Shown one piece after another: positions 1-6,080 of a DNA stretch of 9,363 nucleotides. The notes under the pieces are model-generated. The model was not told the origin of the DNA, made no database searches, and saw only the letters and a program-made list of their open reading frames with translations. Origin of the DNA: Bacillota bacterium (GTDB taxonomy: Bacteria > Bacillota > DTU030 > DUMP01); the NCBI GenBank assembly GCA_012735455.1, contig JAAYHG010000259.1, forward strand, positions 1 to 9,363. The letters run 5' to 3'. Each line of letters starts with the position of its first letter. Positions within the stretch are counted from its first letter, which is position 1. The translations under genes and the position numbers were made by a program.

Positions 1-1433
1 GAAAAGTAGTGGCGCCCGGCTTTATTGACACCCACAGCCACTCCGAGCTTCGTCTCCTGGCCGCCCCAGTTCCCGAAGCCAAGATTAGGCAGGGCATTAC
101 CACGGAAATCCTCGGACAGGACGGTCTTAGCGTGGCCCCAGTACGTAGCGAAGACGTAGCGCTGTATCGCCAGCTCCTGGCTGGCCTCTTGGGCAACCCG
201 GACATAGAGTGGAACTGGTCATCCCTAGATGAGTATTTCACCCGCCTGGAAGAACACGGCATACCCCTTAACGTGGCCTATCTGATTCCCCACGGCATGC
301 TGCGCATTATCGCCATGGGCATGGAAAACAGACCCGCCACTGCAGCGGAGCTTCAGAAGATGAAATCCCTATTGAACACAATGCTTGATCAAGGAGCCCT
401 GGGCCTTTCCACTGGAATGATCTACCCGCCCTGCAGCTATGCCTCGGACGAAGAGCTAGTGGAACTCACGGCCGAAGTAGCCAAGCGAGGCGGCAACTTT
501 GTCATCCACATGCGCAATGAAGGCCAATACCTGCTGGAGTCCCTGGAGCAAACCCTGGACATCTGCCGCAAGTCCGGCGTTGCCCTGCATGTTTCCCACC
601 TTAAGGCCTTCGGCCGTGCCAACTGGCATAAGCCCGAACGCGTTCTTGAACTTATGGACATTGCCGCCGGTCAAGGACAAATCGTAACAGGTGACCAGTA
701 CCCCTACATTGCCGGCAGCACCCTGCTCACCGCCTGCCTACCACAGTGGACCCTAGCCGGGGGCACCCAAGCCTGCCTAAGACGCCTGGCGGATGAAAGG
801 GACACTATAAAGGAGTGGTTCCAGAAGGACATAACTGTCTGGGACAACCGTTCCCTTTCTATCGGTTGGGAGAACATCGTGGTCTCTGCAGTAAAGACAG
901 CAGACAATCGTTGGACTGAAGGTTTGTCGATAGCGCAGATCGCCGAACGGCGCCAAGTGGACCCGGTGGATGCCCTCTGCGACCTCCTCCTGGAAGAAGA
1001 ATTAGCCGTTACCCATATCATGTTTTACGGGTGTGAGGAAAACGTTCGGACCTACATGACTTATCCAAACACCATGATCTGCACCGATGGCATCTATGGC
1101 GGGCGTCCCCATCCGCGACTCTATGGCAGCTTCCCACGCGTACTGGGACGTTACTGCCGTGAACTGGGGCTCCTCCGCCTGGAGGAAGCGGTCTATAAGA
1201 TGACAGGACTGCCGGCCGCAACCTTCGGGCTAAGAGACCGCGGCCGACTGGCCCCAGGCTACGCCGCCGACATCACCATCTTTGACCCGGCCACCATATT
1301 GGACAACGCTACCTTCGAAGAACCTGAACAGTATCCGGTAGGGATCGATTATGTTATAGTCAACGGAGCTGTGACCTTATCGCAAGGGAATTACACCGGC
1401 GCAACCGCCGGTCACAGGCTGACTCGGGCTTAA
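1..1433 (+). CDS. N-acyl-D-amino-acid deacylase family amidohydrolase, 5'-truncated
   Basis: This is a metal-dependent amidohydrolase of the D-aminoacylase (N-acyl-D-amino-acid deacylase) type, expected to release a D-amino acid from an N-acyl or related derivative in the cytosol. The reading frame is open from base 3 and reads KVVAPGFIDTHSHSE, the usual strand leading to the HxH metal site, so roughly 50-60 N-terminal residues lie off the window. The GTG at base 9 is not the true start. Counting that GTG codon as 1, visible motifs are HSH at 9-11, GALGLSTGMIYPP at 129-141, IHMRNEG at 166-172, HVSHLKAFG at 194-202, DQYPYIAGST at 229-238, the probable catalytic Asp in CTDG at 358-361, and HPRLYGSFPRVLGRY at 368-382. 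The C-terminus carries the small beta-domain signature GYAADITIFDP. The loop that often reads GNCG in this family reads GQDG here (37-39). It converges on the minus-strand genes. Family assignment is firm; the substrate is not known. Confidence 0.9.
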   Translation, partial: KVVAPGFIDTHSHSELRLLAAPVPEAKIRQGITTEILGQDGLSVAPVRSEDVALYRQLLAGLLGNPDIEWNWSSLDEYFTRLEEHGIPLNVAYLIPHGMLRIIAMGMENRPATAAELQKMKSLLNTMLDQGALGLSTGMIYPPCSYASDEELVELTAEVAKRGGNFVIHMRNEGQYLLESLEQTLDICRKSGVALHVSHLKAFGRANWHKPERVLELMDIAAGQGQIVTGDQYPYIAGSTLLTACLPQWTLAGGTQACLRRLADERDTIKEWFQKDITVWDNRSLSIGWENIVVSAVKTADNRWTEGLSIAQIAERRQVDPVDALCDLLLEEELAVTHIMFYGCEENVRTYMTYPNTMICTDGIYGGRPHPRLYGSFPRVLGRYCRELGLLRLEEAVYKMTGLPAATFGLRDRGRLAPGYAADITIFDPATILDNATFEEPEQYPVGIDYVIVNGAVTLSQGNYTGATAGHRLTRA

Positions 1434-1442
1434 GGCTCAAAC

Positions 1443-1487
1443 AAGGGGGATGTCGCCTCAAGTCCTCCTCGAGGCGACATCCCCCTT
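1443..1487. terminator. Perfect 17-bp hairpin between convergent genes
   Basis: Bases 1443-1459 (AAGGGGGATGTCGCCTC) are exactly reverse-complementary to 1471-1487, with an 11-base loop. It begins 10 bases after the stop of the + strand deacylase and lies about 56 bases past the stop of the minus-strand carbamoylase. The symmetric stem begins with AA and ends with TT, so transcripts from either side end the stem in U residues. The minus-strand copy continues GTTTG. No long T-tract follows on either strand, so termination strength is inferred. Position between convergent genes supports a bidirectional terminator. Confidence 0.75.
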
Positions 1488-1543
1488 CTGCTTAGTAAGC
1501 CTCTCCAGAATCCGTTATCCAACCAGGGCACAAGTTCTCTCAG

Positions 1544-2752
1544 CTAATTCTCGTCCACTTTGAGAAGGGTATCGAGGAGTACCTGCGCCCCCTTACCACA
1601 GTCCTCCCAATCTGTCCATTCATCTGGGGCATGGGAGATTCCATCTTTGCTGGGCACGAAGATCATGCCTGTAGGAATGTTCTTATAGGCAAAACTCATG
1701 GCGTCATGCCCTGCTCCGCTGGCTATACGCAGGTTGGAGTAACCCCTTTCTGTTGCAACTTGTTCAATAATATCCTTTACCCACGGCGTAAGCCAAGCCG
1801 GATCCTTATCCATGCGCACCTCAAAGGTGTAGTCCATCAGGCCCTCTGCTTTCTGGCGCAGAATCTGAAGTACCCGCTCTACTTTTTTCTTCTCCAGAGC
1901 GCGGAGTTCCACTACGAACTCAACCTCACCTGGCACAACGTTAGCCGCCCCCGGCTTTACCTCCAGCATCCCCACTGTCCCCACCATATCTCCTTCCTGT
2001 TTAACCAACTCGGGGACAGCCAAGATGATCTGACAAGCTGCTAGTAACGCATCCTGCCGCATGTCCATGGGCGTGGTACCAGCATGATTAGCCTTACCCT
2101 TGAAAGTGAAGAGATAACGACTTATACCTACAATTCCTTCTACGACACCAATAGAATACCCCTTGGCATCAAGTACCCCGCCCTGCTCAACGTGCAGCTC
2201 CAAGTAGCACTTTACCGTACTCGGGTCACGCACCTCAAGATTCCGCGGAGCCAACCCGGCAGAAACAAGGAGCTGCTCTAGGGTGGTACCATCCTCACTG
2301 ACAACCTTATTCCAGTCGTCGGCACTGATAGACCCCAGCATGGCTCTGCTGCCGAAGGTACCTGTAAGATACGACCCTTCTTCATCAGCAAACGCAATTA
2401 CCTCAACAGGGTGGTCCAAGCTGACATTGTTGTCTCGCAGTGTCTGCATCACCTCGATGGCAGCCATAACCCCTAGCGCCCCATCGAACTGACCGCCATC
2501 TGGTACAGTATCAATATGGGACCCCATTACAATGGCCGGCCCACCCCTTGAGCCCTCGACTCGCCCAATTAGGTTCCCTACCGGGTCCGTGTACACCTGG
2601 CAACCTGCCTTCTTCATTAATTCAGTTACATACTCTCTAGCTTGCCTATCCGCCGCTGAAAACGATGCGCGGGAGACTCCGCCGGACGGTGTGCATCCGA
2701 TCATGCCCAGCTGGGTTAAGTGTTCACGCAGACGATCCGAATTGATTCTCAT
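1544..2752 (-). CDS. M20-family N-carbamoyl-L-amino-acid hydrolase / allantoate amidohydrolase-type enzyme
   Basis: This is a 402-residue cytosolic binuclear-metal hydrolase of the hydantoinase/carbamoylase branch of M20. It is expected to cleave N-carbamoyl-L-amino acids, or related ureido acids such as allantoate, to the amino acid, CO2 and ammonia. Metal-site motifs are complete: GSHIDTV (H79), GGQFDGALG (D90), FADEEGSYL (E124/E125), LHVEQG (H187) and GAGHDAMSF (H349). The dimer-domain signature GKANHAGTTPMDMRQDA is at 219-235, and GISHAPDEWT follows at 371-380. The frame is open upstream to 2884, but ATG 2752 is chosen because GAGGAGGAG ends 5 bases before it and the product then begins MRINSDRL, as is normal for the family. 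The longer version would add 44 residues that resemble no family N-terminus. It follows the AbgA-like gene by 79 bases and is probably cotranscribed. The subfamily cannot fix the substrate. Confidence 0.9.
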   Translation of the reverse strand: MRINSDRLREHLTQLGMIGCTPSGGVSRASFSAADRQAREYVTELMKKAGCQVYTDPVGNLIGRVEGSRGGPAIVMGSHIDTVPDGGQFDGALGVMAAIEVMQTLRDNNVSLDHPVEVIAFADEEGSYLTGTFGSRAMLGSISADDWNKVVSEDGTTLEQLLVSAGLAPRNLEVRDPSTVKCYLELHVEQGGVLDAKGYSIGVVEGIVGISRYLFTFKGKANHAGTTPMDMRQDALLAACQIILAVPELVKQEGDMVGTVGMLEVKPGAANVVPGEVEFVVELRALEKKKVERVLQILRQKAEGLMDYTFEVRMDKDPAWLTPWVKDIIEQVATERGYSNLRIASGAGHDAMSFAYKNIPTGMIFVPSKDGISHAPDEWTDWEDCGKGAQVLLDTLLKVDEN

Positions 2753-2757
2753 GAGTA

Positions 2758-2766
2758 CTCCTCCTC
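2758..2766 (-). promoter_or_regulatory. Ribosome binding site deciding the carbamoylase start
   Basis: On the minus strand GAGGAGGAG is followed by a 5-base spacer (TACTC) and then ATG at 2752-2750. It fixes the start far inside the longest possible frame, giving a 402-residue product. Confidence 0.8.
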
Positions 2767-2831
2767 GCTGATTGTATTTATACTTGGGGGAAACCGATTC
2801 TGACTTGTCTGGGTCCGCCGTGTTCTCTTCT

Positions 2832-4142
2832 TCAAAGGGCTGCAGTAGAAAGCTGCAACACCACTTCGCCCAAGAGCTTAACACCTAGAGGCAAGACCTC
2901 CTCATCGATGTCAAAGAAGGCATTGTGGTGACCTGCAGCAAGATCCGTACCTAAGAGCAGATAAGTAGCCTGTCCTCCCTGCTTCTGCACCCTGTCCATG
3001 AAAAAGGTATAGTCTTCGCTGCCACTCACTGGACCCCTCTCCAATATAGTTGTGCACCCGGGAACGCTGCGAGCTATCTTGGCTATCTTCTTTACTAAAG
3101 GCTCACTCACTGTACCGCCCAAGGCAGCACCTGCGGCGGTTATGTCTGTACCAACGTCGTGCATGGCAGCGGCACTTCGGACTATCTTAATTGCTCGTTC
3201 CTTCACAAACTTATTCAGTTCCGTGGTAGCCCCACGCGTTTCAATTTCCATCTGGGCTCGCGCCGGAATCACATTGCGTCCACTGCCGGCCACCAAAGTA
3301 CCGACATTAATACGAGTGGCGCCGCCGCTATGGCGAGAAATAGCATGCAGGTTGAGGACTGCGGTGGCAGCAGCCAAGAGGGCATTATTCCCCGCCTCCG
3401 GTTCACCTCCAGCATGGGCAGGCTTCCCGTTGAAAGTCACGTCGAGCTTGGAAGTGGCCAAAAACCCTTCCCCACCGCAGACCACCCTGCCCACAGGGCT
3501 ATGACCCATGCCAACGTGGATTCCAAGCATGTAGTCAACATCGTCTACGACACCAGCTGTAACCATAGCCCTGGCCCCGCGCACTCCCTCCTCCGCCGGC
3601 TGGAAGACAAGCTTTATCCTGCCGTGGAGTTCATCTTGAACCGCCTTCAGCATCTCTGCTAGACCGAGGCCGATAGCGGCGTGGGCATCGTGACCACAGG
3701 CGTGCATTGCCCCCTCGTTAAGTGAGGCGAACCCCTCCGTAAACGGGCGATGGCGCGCTTCTTTGGCTTCTTCCAGATCATTGGCATCCATGTCGAAACG
3801 GAGACCAATAGTAGGGCCGGGGCGTCCCGTATCCAAGACAGCCACCACCCCTGTCTTGCCGCCAGTCATCAGCTCTACGATTTCCGCATCTGCCCCCTGC
3901 TCAACAGCACGTCTCTGCCTGCGGGCAAGCTCGTCCGCTGCAGGTACTCCCATCATTTCCTCTTCCTTGATTACCTTTTCACCATAACTTACGTCATATC
4001 CCAACTCCTCTAAACGTCTCACCACTTGAGCTGCCGTACGGAATTCCGTCCAGGCTGGTTCCGGATAGCGGTGAAAATCACGTCGCATCGCAATGAGCTT
4101 TTCCCTAAGCTCGTCCACAAGTGACTCAATCTTCTTGTTCAA
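2832..4142 (-). CDS. AbgA-like M20 amidohydrolase (p-aminobenzoyl-glutamate hydrolase subunit A type)
   Basis: This is a 436-residue M20 hydrolase of the p-aminobenzoyl-glutamate/IAA-amino-acid hydrolase group, predicted to cleave an acyl-amino-acid amide bond in the cytosol. It resembles AbgA specifically. It starts with RRDFHRYPEPAWTEFRTA (20-37). It then carries the AbgA-type insert with a GVP motif (65-67) before GVVAVLDTGRPGP (98-110). HRPFTEGFASLNEG and HACGHDAH follow (131-154, with C149 and H151 as probable metal ligands). Further motifs are FQPAEEGVRGA (180-190, E184/E185), GIHVGMG (H209), GSEDYTFF (374-381) and AGHHNAFFDIDE (H405). The start is TTG at 4142: GGAGGAGGG lies 8 bases upstream, and MNKKIESLVDEL gives a natural N-terminus. 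An upstream ATG at 4208 would add 22 residues and has no better site. E. coli AbgA works with AbgB, and no AbgB is visible here. The substrate could be another aminoacyl amide. Confidence 0.87.
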   Translation of the reverse strand: MNKKIESLVDELREKLIAMRRDFHRYPEPAWTEFRTAAQVVRRLEELGYDVSYGEKVIKEEEMMGVPAADELARRQRRAVEQGADAEIVELMTGGKTGVVAVLDTGRPGPTIGLRFDMDANDLEEAKEARHRPFTEGFASLNEGAMHACGHDAHAAIGLGLAEMLKAVQDELHGRIKLVFQPAEEGVRGARAMVTAGVVDDVDYMLGIHVGMGHSPVGRVVCGGEGFLATSKLDVTFNGKPAHAGGEPEAGNNALLAAATAVLNLHAISRHSGGATRINVGTLVAGSGRNVIPARAQMEIETRGATTELNKFVKERAIKIVRSAAAMHDVGTDITAAGAALGGTVSEPLVKKIAKIARSVPGCTTILERGPVSGSEDYTFFMDRVQKQGGQATYLLLGTDLAAGHHNAFFDIDEEVLPLGVKLLGEVVLQLSTAAL

Positions 4143-4150
4143 CCCGGCAT

Positions 4151-4159
4151 CCCTCCTCC
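4151..4159 (-). promoter_or_regulatory. Ribosome binding site supporting a TTG start
   Basis: Minus-strand GGAGGAGGG is followed by an 8-base spacer and then TTG at 4142-4140, in frame with the AbgA-like protein. The ATG inside the spacer region opens a different frame (ATG CCG GGT TGA) that stops at once, so it cannot be the start. Confidence 0.75.
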
Positions 4160-4241
4160 ACCAAGCATTTTTTCTTCTCTGCTGAAGTACCAGTGCCAGT
4201 GGATACACCTGGTGCTCAGCTTATACGCTTTCGTCAAACCA

Positions 4242-4274
4242 ATTATCGTAAACCGCTGGCTGATCATGGTAAAC
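4242..4274 (-). repeat. Two 12-base direct repeats with 21-bp period, overlapping a possible promoter
   Basis: ATTATCGTAAAC (4242-4253) and ATCATGGTAAAC (4263-4274) match at 10 of 12 positions and are offset by 21 bp, two helical turns, so they could be a tandem binding site. On the minus strand the same bases can be read as a weak sigma-70-type promoter: TTTACC (4273-4268), a 17-base spacer, then TACGAT (4250-4245), each matching consensus at 4 of 6. That would give a leader of about 95 bases. Repeat and promoter readings are not exclusive; both are weak. Confidence 0.35.
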
Positions 4275-4367
4275 AGTAACAATTGATCTAATTATCTATT
4301 CTAGGCCTGGCACGATTTCCCTTTGCAAAGTTTTCTTTTATGACAGTCATACCCCAGCCCTGTTAGC

Positions 4368-4393
4368 AAAAGCCCGGCTGCTCAAACCGGGCT
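4368..4393 (-). terminator. Intrinsic terminator of the transporter/ferredoxin operon
   Basis: The minus strand reads AGCCCGG, a 9-base loop TTTGAGCAG, CCGGGCT, then TTT followed by GC. The stem is 7 bp and nearly all GC. It lies about 50 bases past the stop of the M29-like gene at 4444 and before the next control region. The U-run is short (four including the stem base), so read-through into the next two genes is possible. Confidence 0.65.
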
Positions 4394-4443
4394 CTTACTC
4401 ACCTATTCAATTTGTACATTCACTCTACGTATTCCCAAGAACC

Positions 4444-5403
4444 TCAAAACACAAACTTACCCTTGTCTATAATAAGTTTCTGGTCTACCCAGAGGCTAGG
4501 CCTCCCTAGTACACCATCCAAGTGGCTGCAGCTCTCATTCTTACCGGCCAAGGTCAGATTATCACCCAGTGCCAGGTGGATACTACCAATACGCTTTTTA
4601 TCTTCCGAGACTGTCGTGCCATGCCGCGCCCGTGGGTTGGTACCGACGGCGAACTCTCCTAAAACGAAGGAATTCTCATCACCGCGCTCCTTGAGCACCG
4701 CCTTGAGCTGAGCTGCTTGTTGTCCACCGGATATCTCAACTACCTTGCCCTGTTCAAATCTCCAAATGACGGCCTCTTTCAGCATACCCACTTGGTGAAT
4801 GGAAGAATCCACCACCACGGTACCATTTGCTGTACCCTCCACTGGTGCCATGGCAGCCTCCCCATCGGGGAAACAGCCTATGGTACCGGGCCGAAACACA
4901 CCAGCCAGCTCAAAGCAGGGACGATCGGCAATAGAAAAGGTAAGATCCGTACCGAGCTCACTGGTAATCCTGACCTGGGAACCGGCTGTAAGGAGAGCGG
5001 CCACCTCGCGGGTGATGCGTCCCACTTCCGCATAGTCAGCCGTAGCCGCGCCCTCGGGCAAGGTTTCAATGCTGATCTCTGGCATGCCAATGTACTTGAT
5101 CCCCTGCTTCAGGGCAGTGCGTACGCAAGTGGTATGGGCAAAACCGGTAGAAGTGGCAAACAACATCAGTTGGGAACCCAACACTCCCTGAGCTATAACC
5201 CGCGTTGGTTCTAAACCGTGAACCGGACGTCGGATCATGACAGTGATGGTGGGCTCCAGCCCTAGTTCATAAGCCGCGGCCGCAAGAGCATCTGCCACTT
5301 CTGGTTCTATTCCTGTATCTGTAATAATGGTTACTTCCTGCACCCCATCTTTATTGAGCTCAACTGGAATACGAGCATACTTCATCAATGCCATGTATCT
5401 CAT
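4444..5403 (-). CDS. M29/NicX-like metalloprotein (aminopeptidase T or 2,5-dihydroxypyridine dioxygenase-type fold)
   Basis: This 319-residue protein belongs to the group usually annotated as leucyl aminopeptidase (aminopeptidase T, M29), which also contains 2,5-dihydroxypyridine 5,6-dioxygenase NicX. Motifs seen are FPDGEAAMAPVEGTANG (178-194), GEFAVGTNPRAR (249-260), GSIHLALGDN (273-282, H276) and SHLDG (293-297, H294 and D296). A His plus HxD set matches the iron ligands known for NicX. It is also compatible with part of the M29 zinc site, so peptidase and ring-acting functions cannot be separated by reading. At 319 residues it is shorter than classical M29 aminopeptidases of about 400. 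ATG 5403 follows GGGGAGGA with a 7-base spacer; that site lies inside the end of the previous gene, whose stop is 3 bases upstream, implying translational coupling. It is the last gene before the terminator at 4368-4393. Family call good, activity open. Confidence 0.75.
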   Translation of the reverse strand: MRYMALMKYARIPVELNKDGVQEVTIITDTGIEPEVADALAAAAYELGLEPTITVMIRRPVHGLEPTRVIAQGVLGSQLMLFATSTGFAHTTCVRTALKQGIKYIGMPEISIETLPEGAATADYAEVGRITREVAALLTAGSQVRITSELGTDLTFSIADRPCFELAGVFRPGTIGCFPDGEAAMAPVEGTANGTVVVDSSIHQVGMLKEAVIWRFEQGKVVEISGGQQAAQLKAVLKERGDENSFVLGEFAVGTNPRARHGTTVSEDKKRIGSIHLALGDNLTLAGKNESCSHLDGVLGRPSLWVDQKLIIDKGKFVF

Positions 5404-5406
5404 CTC

Positions 5407-6078
5407 TTAGTCCTCCCCTGGCGCCCCACAGGATGACTCTAAGTCCCCTTGGGCCAAATAACGTTCAAGGATCTCAACAGCACGATCCACATTCACGATG
5501 CCGCAAGTGCAGGGGCGCGCCAGCTCCTCTGCTGCCTCGCGAACAGTCTTTCTTCCCCGGCGTACCAGATCAGCCTGCTTTTCCACCAAGGACTTGGCCA
5601 ACATACCATGCCCGCACATGCTGACGATTTCCATAACTGCCTTATCCGGCAGGCGTTCGGTCCGGCCCCAAACACCTAATGACAAATTGATGGAATGGGG
5701 CCTCATACCAAGCTCATCAGCCATCTTGAGAACTTCGTCCGTTAAACCACTTACCGTAACAGAGATACCGTAATCATTCTCTTTGACTTTTCTTAGTACT
5801 TGCATTACTTTATCCCGGTCGGAAAAGCAGCACCTTACACGCGGCACAGCCGCTTTGTACAGGTTGTCTCTAATATCTTCTATAGTAGCACCATCGTAGA
5901 TGTTGCGGATCTCGTAAGATCCAATATTGGTCGGACCTGCCTCGGCAATAATTTCGACGATTTCCCTCAGTTTTTCGTGCGAACCTTCGTGGTTAATTCG
6001 CGCGGCAGGAGTGAATAAAAGAACATAGTCATTTCTTAGGGATTCCACGCTTCCACGTCGATGCAGTGAGTGAGTCAT
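5407..6078 (-). CDS. Unrecognised Cys-motif protein, 223 aa
   Basis: I do not recognise this family with certainty. The 223-residue product has no signal peptide or membrane segment and looks soluble. It has three notable features. VRCCFSD holds C83/C84. RPHSINLSLGVWGRTERLP (126-144) is followed by MCGHGMLAKSLVEKQADLV (154-172). A basic helix then leads to RPCTCGIVNVDRAVEIL (188-204, C190 and C192), and C217 is near the end. The CGHG and CTCG motifs look like conserved metal or Fe-S ligands rather than random cysteines, which is inference. ATG 6078 has GGAGGAAT 4 bases upstream, within the end of the ferredoxin gene, whose stop is only 2 bases before the start. The stop lies 3 bases before the M29-like gene. 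Such tight packing between a ferredoxin and an M29/NicX-like protein suggests a shared enzymatic complex or step. Gene reality is secure; function unknown. Confidence 0.85.
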   Translation of the reverse strand: MTHSLHRRGSVESLRNDYVLLFTPAARINHEGSHEKLREIVEIIAEAGPTNIGSYEIRNIYDGATIEDIRDNLYKAAVPRVRCCFSDRDKVMQVLRKVKENDYGISVTVSGLTDEVLKMADELGMRPHSINLSLGVWGRTERLPDKAVMEIVSMCGHGMLAKSLVEKQADLVRRGRKTVREAAEELARPCTCGIVNVDRAVEILERYLAQGDLESSCGAPGED

Positions 6079-6080
6079 GC

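Larger units (their letters stand above)
4143..4367 (-). promoter_or_regulatory. Upstream control region of the AbgA-like/carbamoylase unit
   Basis: This 225-base stretch between a terminator and the TTG start has no credible gene. It is more AT-rich than its flanks between about 4210 and 4350. It holds an imperfect direct repeat at 4242-4274, a 10-bp palindrome CTTTGCAAAG at 4321-4330, and a 13-base dyad TATGACAGTCATA (6-1-6) at 4339-4351. I see no riboswitch or T-box signature. A promoter for the two downstream hydrolase genes must lie here if they form their own unit, because the preceding unit ends in a hairpin at 4368-4393. Confidence 0.5.

Noticed and set aside
9..11. GTG as the start codon of the + strand deacylase
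   Set aside because: The frame is open to the window edge and the upstream codons (K V) continue the family strand before APGFIDTHSHSE; the real start is outside the window.
2753..2884. 44-residue N-terminal extension of the carbamoylase, overlapping the AbgA-like gene
   Set aside because: The extension has no family resemblance and overlaps the end of the preceding gene, whereas ATG 2752 has a strong, well spaced ribosome binding site.
3052..3662. Long open frames on the + strand opposite the AbgA-like gene
   Set aside because: They lie entirely within a gene with complete catalytic motifs on the other strand, lack ribosome binding sites and resemble no protein family.
4183..4198. Possible sigma-54 promoter on the minus strand, TGGCAC-TGGTA-CTTCA
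   Set aside because: The -24 half is good and the position before the TTG start is attractive, but the -12 half lacks the nearly invariant GC. No sigma-54 activator gene is in view.
4308..4328. Second sigma-54-like motif on the + strand, TGGCACG followed by TTGCA
   Set aside because: The two halves are separated by 8 bases rather than 4, and no + strand gene follows.
4143..4443. A small gene or structured RNA in the intergenic region
   Set aside because: No frame with a ribosome binding site and plausible composition was found on either strand, and no riboswitch or T-box landmarks were seen beyond the terminator hairpin and short dyads.
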